In this document: piece after piece, positions 1-10,060 of the stretch | How the letters are laid out: each line of letters starts with the position of its first letter | Numbering within the stretch: position 1 is the stretch's first letter | NCBI GenBank assembly: GCA_030159075.1 | Contig: BROG01000044.1 | Coordinates: 310,001-374,000 of the forward strand | Length of the DNA: 64,000 bases | Reading direction: 5' to 3' | Origin: Atrina japonica | Lineage: Eukaryota > Mollusca > Bivalvia > Pterioida > Pinnidae | Position numbers and translations under genes: made by a program | The notes under the pieces: model-generated | Seen by the model: only the letters and a program-made list of their open reading frames with translations | Databases searched by the model: none | Told to the model about the DNA's origin: nothing

Positions 1-1339
1 GATTATAGTTTACTTTTGTGATAAAACTGACTGATGTAAATTTTTCATGGTTTTTACCCCAAAATACCAACTGTAATAAACAATCATTCTTTATTATGAT
101 CATACTTAACATTTAAGTCATCTGCCATACAATTTTTACTTTAATTACAAAAAAGAATTTAAATGAAGGATTATTTTTTGATTTTTTGTTTGTTTAATCT
201 ATATGGATTTTACCCAAAAACTTCTAAGTAGCCAGAGCGCTAACAAAGATTAATTTGTAGCATTTTTGATAAGCTTTCTGAAAATTATGTTCTCCAAAAA
301 CATGTTGGTAAAAGCTTGGTTACAAGTGGCTTAAAATCTAATACTTTCCACAAATCTGTGTTTGAAAAAATTGATTTTTTTACCCCAAAACACCAAATGT
401 GGTACACAATAGTTGTTCAATGGGTCAATACTTATTTTTATCAGTTGTTCATTTTTTACTAAAGTAATATTTGGCACTGTTAAAATCATTTAAATTCCAA
501 ATTTTTTCTAAAGCTAAGATAGTCATTTTTTACAGTGGTTACTCTTAGACGGATTTCGACTATACTTTTAGAGATATCATTTGGCCTTGTATAATACCAC
601 TTTCTCTTTCGAAAATAACTTTTAAATTGGAGCTCAACTGATGAAGTCTAATTGACAGAAACGATATCGTCTTGAGCATTATAACTTTGGTAGTATGTTT
701 ATAATATTTATAATTAATTCACTTGTACTCCTGCTGTTGACCATTTTGTCCCATGTTAGGTGACCATTTTACCCAACGGGGTGTAACAAACGACCCACCC
801 GTCATCCAGGACTTATATTGTGTCTATATTTTAATTGGCTATTAATGTCATTGTTTTCCTTATTTCATATGAATAAGAATAACATTTATATTTTGAGTCT
901 TATATAAAGTTTCTGATTGTACATTTTACCCAGTGAAAAATGACTTCAAACCTTCAGGTGGCCATCAATTACTTTCAGGTCAACATGATGAAATGAGAAC
1001 CCGAAACCTGGTTAATCGATGTGTCAGATCGCAGAGATTACTAGGTCGAGGAGACTGAGTACATCATGATGACCCATCGAAAGTTGTTGTTTTACTACAT
1101 GTATACCGACTATATGAATAAGACACACAATGTCATTCCTGTAAATTGGTTGACAGAATTTAATCAGTTGATTATGAACTAAAGGAATCTTTGATTATCC
1201 ATAATGGCCAAACAACATTTGAAGCATGCTTGCTTAATGTAACATGCCGCGTTTTGATAACAAATAAGTGATAAAAAATAAGTAAAAACTAATTTATAAA
1301 CCATAATTAATAACTAAAAAGTCCCTCCAGGGCTTCCGT
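1..1339. other. Intergenic stretch without a recognisable gene
   Basis: I see no coding signal here. It is AT-rich with two short stretches reading TTTTTACCCCAAAA, and part of it (485-710) belongs to a dispersed repeat listed separately. Confidence 0.6.
485..710 (-). repeat. Dispersed repeat family A, copy 1
   Basis: This segment shares blocks in the same order with segments near 33.1, 42.2, 54.4, 60.4 and 62.9 kb. The blocks are a line reading ACAGTGGTTACTCTTAGACG, a stretch around GGCCTTGTATAATACCAC, a stretch around GATGAAGTCTAATTGACAG, and TATAACTTTGGTAGTATG. The complement of the last block, ATAATACCAAAGTTATA, occurs in + copies, so this copy is reversed. I see no open reading frame. 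It is probably a SINE or non-autonomous element of unknown class. Confidence 0.7.
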
Positions 1340-1540
1340 ATTAACTTATAATTACAAATTATTAATTTGTAATTACAAATTACCATTTTGTAATAACAAA
1401 TTGTTAACTTGTAATTACGAATTATTAATTTGTTATTACAAATGATCAATTTGTAAAAACAAATTACTCATTTGTTATTACAAATTACTAATTTGTAATT
1501 AAAAGTTAGTAATTGGTAATTTGTAATTACAAATTACTAA
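1340..1540. repeat. Palindromic tandem repeat (AATTTGTAATTACAAATT type)
   Basis: About ten degenerate units of AATTTGTAATTAC or AATTTGTTATTAC follow one another, each close to its own reverse complement, so either strand can form many alternative hairpins. The array lies between ordinary AT-rich sequence and contains no gene. Confidence 0.8.
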
Positions 1541-1825
1541 ACGGCGCTGGTGCGGCCTAATAAGCTTCCGTACTAGACCCTAAGTTGACTTAATATTGCC
1601 AGTTTTCAGCATTATTAGAGAGTTTAAAAAGATCGGGATACAAGCTTTGACCGCAAATACACTGATTGTATAACTTTATCACTATGCGATATAAACGGTC
1701 GAACAGAAAATGTATTTTATAAAAGAGTATTTTTTGTATTTGCTTGATTGTAATTTATACATGTACTTTGTACATGACGAATTTGTATCTTATTTCTGTT
1801 CATGGTTTGCCAGAATCTTTATTCA

Positions 1826-2210
1826 CCTGTTATACTCTGTATGTTGTATGCCATTGATAACAACACTCTATAACTACATGTGCATAACTATCTGTTATAT
1901 CATTGATGCTGTATGCCAGTGGAAATAATCTGATATATACTGTATGTTGTATGACATTGGAAGCAATCTATCTGTTACATTCTGTATGTTGTATGACAAT
2001 AAAAACTATGTAATATGTAATATGTTATATTCTGTATAATGTAAGCTACTGTTGTATGACATTGGAAACAATCTATCTGTTATATTGTATGATGTATGTC
2101 ATTAGAAACAATCAAATCTGTTATATATTCTTTATATTGTATGATTTTGGAAACAATCTATCTGTTATATTCTGTATGTTATACGTCATTAGAAATAAAT
2201 AAAAGGATAT
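1826..2210. repeat. Degenerate 42-45 bp minisatellite
   Basis: A unit of the form CTATCTGTTATATTCTGTAT followed by GTTGTATGACATTGGAAACA recurs about seven times with small insertions and deletions. Short frames through it are only by-products of the repeat. Confidence 0.75.
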
Positions 2211-2957
2211 TTGCACTGGTGTTAAATATGTTTTTTTTCTACCTCACACGATGGAACAAAAATATTATTCATAAAAATTGTCAAATATTCTATCTATTAC
2301 ATATTTATTTTTCATAGAAGAAGAAAAAATAGTGCCAAAATTTGTATAACGTATTTTGATTGGCGGGGTGAAAATAACACAGTTTACATTTATTTTGATT
2401 GGAGTGTTATTTTTCACACTGTGAAAATAACAATTAAAATAACAAGTTTGTTTAATTGGTAATTCCTTATATTTCACTTCCAAAAATGTAATAAATGATA
2501 TGTAATAATAAATATAGGTCTTCAGAAAAACATTTTAATTTCACCATATAGTGTGAGCACATTGAAAATAGATTGAGCTGTTCATTAAACCTGAGAAAAA
2601 TAACTAATTGCTTGGAATTGGAAGTTTGTTTTCGCCGTCTGTAAGACTTCATACAACAACTACAACAACAACAAGAACATTTGTTTCAGTTCAAAATTAG
2701 GATTAACATTGTTGCATTGAAACCTAAGCTGATTTTTGTGAGAAAGTTTGCCACTTTACTTCCGAAAGACCGGTGGTCTCTTCCCGGGTAAATTGTAACC
2801 GTGTTCTCTCCTTCACCATTAAAAACTGGCCGCCACCATATAACTGAAAACTTGTGGAATGTGGTGTAAATCACTACTATTCGAATTTAAATTTTAACAT
2901 TGTCCCAGCCCATTACAATGACAGAATATAATCATGCATACACAGAACAAAGACGGA
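2211..2957. other. Intergenic stretch without a recognisable gene
   Basis: No coding signal was found. The part from about 2215 to 2430 resembles, in order, the stretch at 40730-40930 (GTGTTAAATATGT, a pyrimidine-rich piece with CCTCAC, GAAGAAAAA, ATTTTGATTGGC), so both may be remnants of one dispersed element. Confidence 0.5.
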
Positions 2958-3320
2958 CACGTTGTTGAGACGTCTGTACCCATTGTGACGAGGATTTACT
3001 CCTCACGTATTCCATTGGACTTGACTGTGGACTCACGGCGGATGTGACCGGTCGACAGGGGATGCTTACTCCTCCATGGCACCTGATCCCACCTTTTGGT
3101 TTTCAGAGGTCCGTGTTTGTCCATTTTTACCGGATTTGTATCTATGTCCTGGACATTCTATTGATTTATACTTTGGTATCTGAGATTTTTTATATTTATC
3201 ATCATATAATTTCATGTATTGTTTTTGGAACACCTGGTCCAATCCCGTTGGAATTTGTCGTATTCTAATGGACTTGAAGTTTAGGATACCCATTGGTATT
3301 TCTTCATTGTACTTTCAATG
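2958..3320 (+). mobile_element. Detached 3' tail of a Penelope-like element
   Basis: The stretch beginning GTTGTTGAGACGTCTGTACC and running through GGATGCTTACTCCTCCATGG and CTATGTCCTGGACATTC is also found directly downstream of the reverse transcriptase remnants at 37405-37660 (+) and 42596-42880 (-). Here no reverse transcriptase precedes it, so it is a 5'-truncated copy, as is common for retroelements. It continues some 60 bases beyond the shared part of the other copies, with CCCGTTGGAATTTGTCGTAT and CCATTGGTATTTCTTCAT. Confidence 0.75.
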
Positions 3321-3324
3321 CAGT

Positions 3325-3441
3325 TGTCATGTTGTAAATTTTGAATTTACTTGGTGGGTGTAAATATATAATTTGTCAAGCTACCATGTTGTAAATATTG
3401 TATTTACACCCACTCCGTAAATTAAAAATTTACAACATGAC
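3325..3441. mobile_element. Short MITE-like palindrome, copy 1
   Basis: The left end TGTCATGTTGTAAATTTTGA is mirrored by the right end TTTACAACATGACA, and an inner pair (GGTGGGTGTAAATAT against TATTTACACCCACT) continues the fold. A second copy lies at 54890-54977. No coding capacity and no clear target-site duplication were seen. Confidence 0.7.
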
Positions 3442-3444
3442 ACT

Positions 3445-5934
3445 GCCTTTGATATTCCCTTATGTATTGATGCTTCGTCAATGATCAACAAATTTGCTTA
3501 GGTAAGCACGTGCTACGGGTGACGTTACTTAGATCAATAGGTTAAGTCTATTTCACACTTAAATCATCGTATATTGAAATCTATCAAATTTGCCCGGACC
3601 AGGTACGTATATTTACCGTGTGCGATATTTTCTTTATGATGACGATGTATGTTAAATTGCATATATCTAAATATATAGGAAATGCGCGTTTACACATGTA
3701 TACTTCCACCTTATGGTCGCAATTGAGCCACGGGTCAAATATTCTGTTGCTTGCCGTTCAAAATTCACAATAAGTACAATTAGTGTTTAGTTGTGTAAAG
3801 GCTTTAACAGACGTTAACATCAGATAATACCCCAAATGCGTCGCAAATACCTTTCAAAAATAATATACATAATATTAGCCTTAGGTAAATGCTGAAACTG
3901 ATAACAGTTGTGTCCTGTAAATGGGAGCAGATGAAACAGACGAGCCGCACATCCACATGTCAGGATAAATAGCAATAAACAAGAGGGGAGCCATTTTCTG
4001 TTACTTTGTTGTCATTTCCTTTAATCCTCTGACACAATGTATATTAATGACGAACTTATATACATGTACATTATTACGACATAAAGGATCAAACGATATC
4101 TTCTCTTAGATAACTTTATTTTCAAGTTTGTAACCGATGTGCGTTCATTCTGTATTATTATCAAACACAACTACTGCTATTTGTAATAAATATAAACACA
4201 ATACCAAAGTTATAACAAGCTCGCATTCTATAGTTAGGGCTTCGACTATTATGATAATATCATATGTAAACAGAATGTTATCAAACGTAATATTGTTTGC
4301 ATATTGTCCAAATCTAGACATAATTTAAAAGAACAACCATATTTTCAAACATTGGTTGTATTTTGATCTTAAATTCCCAAGAGGCCCTGTAATTCACCTG
4401 AGTGAAATGTACTATAACAGTAAACATATGCTGATATTTGGTTCGCGGGGAGAGGCTATTTGAAGAATTACCCATTATGACCCCATTTTAGAGCCCCTAT
4501 TTGTATATACTCCTTTTCACTCCAAAATTGATTGTAGAATCTCATGGAATTGTTCTTGTCAAACTTGGGTTTAAATTATCATGAAGTTGAAAAAGCCATA
4601 TTTTCTGTTTACATGAGTGCCTATGCGCTTGTCTCATTACCTTGAAACTTTGTCACAATGCTCCTAAATATGTTCCTGACAAGTTTCATTTTTACATAAA
4701 AATTGTCAGTCAGTGTTAATTAGAAGAAGCCATTTGTGTCTCACTTTATCTAATCTTACAATCTTTGAGGATTTTCCAAGGCTAAAGCTAATACACAAAA
4801 TGTACTAGTAATCACTATATGGGCATATGCAGTGATCGTAGTGAGCAGAATATAACGACCGAATTATTCGGGTTAGCAGGGTTTGAAAAACATGGGTTTA
4901 ATTTCGTATGCGTAAAGTCAGATATAAATAAGGCTTAAATGTAAGCAATTTAAGTAAAGACGTGTGAGAGGGAGTTTTTCACTTTTACGAGTTTAGAAAG
5001 CTAAAAATATTTTCAAGGTCACCTGATCCACAGTCAACGCCGCAGAGACATTTGAAATATCTTTAATCGTTTTATCTTTTAAATAATGTCTTTAACTACT
5101 AGATTTTAATACTGACATACCCATTACATATTTGTTAAACATGAGATGAGAAATATATATACATGTATATATCTTAGCATGAAGGTCATCGGATCAAGAT
5201 TACAGCTCAATTTTAAAAGTTCAACTCAAAATAGCTAAAACAACGATAGAATTTTCATTTACATGTATACTATGTGTTGAAGATTTGTAGGAAATATATT
5301 GCAAATATTTTGTGACGTTTAAAGGTCATGGGACCAAAAGCCAAGGTCACAACTCAGTTTGAAAATTTCAATTCAAAATAGTCAGGAAATTGTAGGATTT
5401 TTATACATGCTTGTTCATAATGAAGATTTGTATGAAATACGCTGTACAATATGTGTGTGAAGTTTCAAGGTCATCGGATCAAAGTTTAAAATCTCAGCCG
5501 AATTTGAAAATACCCCCCAAACTATAAAATTTTCATACATATGATAGTACAGAAAGAATAATTGAAAATGAGTTAAAGAATATACATATGTTTATCAGAA
5601 GTTTCAATGTTAACACTCAATTTAAAGAATTCATATCAAAATGACTTGAAATAGAATTTTCGGATGCATTTAAAAATAACTATGAAGCTCAAATCCAAAT
5701 TAATGCATTAGAAGCTTTTAGGGGCCGAGCGCTTGATGGAGAATCAGTCAGTAATTTGCCTTATCTTGTACTTTCTTTTTCTGTCCTATTTACAGATCTA
5801 TCTCAAATTACTGCTCAAAACCGTAACTTTGGTATTATGTTTAGGCTTTTAATATCCACTGCCTTTTTAACACTACGAAGGTGGCTAGAAATTGTGGACT
5901 TTTGAATGAATGAATATGGTGTAATATTGACCTA

Positions 5935-5938
<4 letters not shown>
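3445..5938. other. Intergenic stretch with degenerate dispersed repeats
   Basis: No gene was recognised. From about 5160 to 5640 a unit of the form AAGGTCATCGGATCAA, ACTCAATTTGAAAATTCAA, TCAAAATAG recurs three to four times in degenerate tandem copies about 130-150 bases apart. A piece of dispersed family A (AACTTTGGTATTATGTTTA) is seen near 5829. Confidence 0.55.

Positions 5939-6025
<87 letters not shown>
5939..6025. repeat. (AT)n microsatellite
   Basis: An uninterrupted AT dinucleotide array of about 85 bases. Confidence 0.95.
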
Positions 6026-6027
<2 letters not shown>

Positions 6028-6569
6028 ATTTTTTCCGTGATTCGTTAGTAAAGCGGAAAAATATTGTATAAGCGATTCCGGATAATAATATATCCGTGTG
6101 TTATTTATGGTCGAATGGTTAGACCAATGGAGTGTAAGGAAACGCATGTGTTTCTACAGGTGTTCAGAACTGGTCATTCTCTAGCCGCCACGCTTAGCGT
6201 ACACATCAAATTTAATTTTAACGTATATTCATGTTTTGAATAAATATTCAGATGAAGTGATGTACAGATATATTGCCCAGTTTCAGAGAATTTTGTTCCA
6301 AAAATGGGTTTTTATCTCTGTTTTCCTCTGGGTTTGTAAAACGTTATGAACGTATTTATTTATTGCGTTGCAAATATAAGGGTATATTATAAAACATTAA
6401 TTGGTTACGACCATGGAAATAATTAATGCTTAAACTATGTTAACTTTGTTTATAAAACAAATGTAATTGATAGTCAAATAAAATATACTGGCGTCCATAG
6501 GCTGTGGCTGGCTGTCAGCAAAATGTTATTTGCTTGTTTGTTTTTATGTTGATCAGAGGTAGAGCGTAT

Positions 6570-6679
<110 letters not shown>

Positions 6680-8540
6680 TACAATATAAAAAGTATGTAA
6701 AGTAATTCCAATAGTAAGAAAGGCAATGGCTATCCATATTCAATTTTGGAAATGATATTAGATTTGTAGATATGTAAATATATTTTTAGAGGTAAAATAC
6801 CGGCATATCCAATCAGAAATTATTATTATTTTTAATTTATATAATAAAATATATAAAACATATCTTAATCTATATTATGTAATATGTTACATTGGAATTT
6901 TCGATATTTGATATTACACTGATAGATCTTTAATTATTTTTTAACACTAAATTTTGACATTTCTAATATTATATGAATCTAAATAATATAAAATATATTC
7001 ATCTATATGCCGTGTGTGATCAGTGTCCGCTCTTCAGATGCATCCAAATAGCCGATATCCAGTGAATGCGAGTGATGGAAAACTTAAATTACTGATGTTG
7101 TAGCATAATCACCTCCTCCCACCCCATCCCCCCGCATAGTGTTTCCCCCGGAAGAACGAGCCAGAGTAAGATTTTCCCCAGAAAAATGGGCCTAGCATCA
7201 GTTTTCCAAGGATGGATTGTAAAAAAAAAGAAAAAAGTGCGGAAGTATAGAATCCCCCCCCCCCAAAAAAAAAAACATCAAGACCCTTCTTTTTATAACA
7301 TTTTAGCTATCTATCCGTTCCCATTATTCTATCAATCCATATGGACCAAAGATTAACAGATAAACTTCAATTTTTAAATAAAAATGAAATAATTGAAATC
7401 AGGAAATGTGGTATTAAAATTTATTAGATACACCCATGTCTTTGTCGACTTACTTATTTAATATACAATGTATTAAGTTGAAAGTAAGTAAATATTTCAG
7501 TTCAAAACGAATTTCCAGTTTCTAAATGTTCGATTTTCTTTGCCCATACATAAACGAAAATACAAACATGTATAATAATGATTACATGTATTGCACTTCT
7601 GTTTATGTCGGCTACATCAATCATTTTTAAAAATATACGCGTAGGCTATTTTATTTTTCAGAAACTTTTACAAAAATATTTCACAAATATCAAGTGATAA
7701 ATCTGAGGCTGACTCAAAAACTTGGCTCAATTGGAATATACAGAATGTATTCATACCCAGGCCGAATCTTAGACAGTGGACTGTTGGGCGCGACGTCTAA
7801 AAAAAAAATATTTTACTCTTTCAAACGTTTAAGAATATCATGACATAATATTTCTATATCCAACCTGCATTGTGTCAATCAATTTTTAGAAGCACATCTT
7901 TTTTCTATTTTGACTTTGTGTATGCCTAATGGGGGATATGCTGGGGCGTTTTTTCTCCCCATGGGGGTGTCTAACCCAGGCACATTTTTTTCGGGGAGAA
8001 TAACTGTGCGGCGGGAGTCTAAGGTATGACACCGGCTTTCACTAAAGCTTAGCAAATATCATTTTAATTCCGTTAGCTTTGCAGTGACATACTAAGCAAA
8101 AATATTAATTTTGTTTGTTGCAGCTTGCAGTTTGTTACGGAAATTAAACAGCCAGTCGCGTGTGTTGTTGACCTATGTTTGTTATTATATGTAGGGGAGA
8201 CCGGGGATGATTGTCACACAGGTTGGTCATCACATCGCGAATAGCGTTAAGCATAGATGAGGTTATAAAAAAATCATTAATCGTGTCACGTGTTTCAGTT
8301 TTTAATTTTGCCATGATATAGGCTTAAGTAATTTTTTTCACTTCACATCAGACTTCTGCATATAACAGACAACAGTACGTTTAAAGACAATTTTATCCAT
8401 GCGTTGTAAAAATTACAATCGCTAATGTTTATAATTAATAATTACACAGAAATATAGACTTCAGGGGCGGATCCATGATTTTTTGAAAGGGGTGATCATT
8501 TTTATCATTACGAAATGCGAGCGCTGAAGGTGCCTGGACG

Positions 8541-8925
8541 GGGTCGTCCCGATAGTCCGACACTCAATAGTCCGACACTCAATACTCAATAGTCCGACAC
8601 TCGATCATTTTCCACTACCTTGAAAAACAAGTGTGGACACACTGAAATGTCTTGCCTGTATAACGTTAAATTTAAATGATCAATGTCAGGGGCGGATCCA
8701 GCCATGTGTTCCCAACCCAAGGTACATGTCCCGATACAAAGCATTGATCGGCCAAAAAAAGGGGGTCCAACCCACGACCCCCCCCCCCCCCCACACACAC
8801 ACACACACATGAGGTCGAGGTGAGATATACCCTTTCAGACAAACGTGTATATATTGAGTGTCGGACTAATGAGTGTCGGACTATTGAGTGTCGGACCAAT
8901 GAGTGTCGGACTATCGACGTTATCC
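8541..8925. repeat. Foldback sequence with inverted arrays of GTCCGACACTCA
   Basis: The left side (8551-8602) carries three direct copies of AGTCCGACACTCAAT. The right side (8853-8913) carries four copies of its reverse complement, GAGTGTCGGACTAAT or close variants. The outermost parts CCCGATAGTCCGACACTC and GAGTGTCGGACTATCGACG also mirror one another. The roughly 240-base centre holds a C-run, a CA-run and no gene. This looks like a non-autonomous foldback element. Confidence 0.75.
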
Positions 8926-9267
8926 CAATATGACACGACAAACATTTAATTTTGTGTATTGAATTAAGAAGACATTTTAAAAACAAATAGCAAATGAATT
9001 GAAAGAGTATTAGAAAAATATGTTATAAAGTTCAATATAGGGCCTATATTTTTATGTTAATGTCTCAATATTTGAATGGTTGTTTTAACAAAAGAATATG
9101 TTTATTTTTTTTTTTATACTTGAATTTGTACTCTTACAATAGTGCTTACAAGCCATATGAAATTAGGGAATTTACTGTTTGCAATTAGCTCAGTCCCATA
9201 GATTTGTGAGGATTATTAGTATATATATGTGTGTGTGTTGTGTGTATTACAAGCGATATATAAAGCT

Positions 9268-9334
<67 letters not shown>

Positions 9335-9541
9335 CGTCGGAAGCAAATTGAAAGTGGGGGGGGGGGGGCTAAACCAACTTAAAACACACACACACGCCAG
9401 AAACGTCTGGGGGCTAAGCCCCAATTTTCAATACCTATGTCTATCTTTGCAAAAAAAGTGGGGGCTAAGCCCCCCCCCCCCCCCCCCGGCTCCGACGCCT
9501 ATGTATATATATATCTATATATATATATATATATATATATC
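9268..9541. mobile_element. Inverted-repeat element (9331-9501) lying inside a TA microsatellite
   Basis: TA arrays at 9268-9332 and 9503-9541 enclose a 171-base segment whose ends are TAGGCGTCGGAAGC and GGCTCCGACGCCTA. Inside it are a G-run at its left, a C-run at its right and two copies of GGGGGCTAAGCCCC, so the whole can fold back. Overlapping frames here are low-complexity and not genes. It is a MITE-like element, probably inserted at TA. Confidence 0.75.
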
Positions 9542-9899
9542 GCCTGTATTACTACACTGCAGTTAATTCTGATGAAATATATCCGTTATGAAAATATATT
9601 ATGCAAATTCCTGAAAAACAATTACAGTATTGACGTGCCCAGCCTACCGTTTCACGGCATAATCACACGTTCGAGAATATCGCCTGATCTGCCGGATCTA
9701 ATGAATATTCATTTAAAAATATGTCCGTAAACCCGATTTACGCAAATGATAGCTTTTATCTAAGTTTGTAAAAGAAATTTTGGTGTTGGTATAAACAAGT
9801 AAAGAAATATTACATGATAGTATGTTGTATTTGAAGTCAAAACTCAGTTATGCATGATTTCAAAACTGCACATATTTGAAAAATCAATCATAATACAAC

Positions 9900-10060
9900 C
9901 CATAGTAATAGTGCGCATGTTTCTAGATCACCTCATACTCGCGCCAGTGTACGGAGTTGGTCACATGACATCACTTGTTGTGTAGTCCTCTGCTTTACTG
10001 TGTATTGGCAAAGACATTTCTGTCAACGAATTCGAAGAGAAGCAACACAAAAAGAGAAAT
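9900..10060 (+). promoter_or_regulatory. Candidate promoter and 5' UTR of the lipoprotein receptor
   Basis: The 160 bases before the start codon are less AT-rich than the surroundings. ATCACCTCAT at 9927-9936 matches 8 of 10 positions of the vertebrate LDLR sterol element ATCACCCCAC. GTCACATGAC at 9960-9969 is an E-box close to the TFEB/MITF M-box. I see no TATA box. A role for these sites is inference from vertebrate LDLR control; such short matches occur by chance. Confidence 0.35.
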
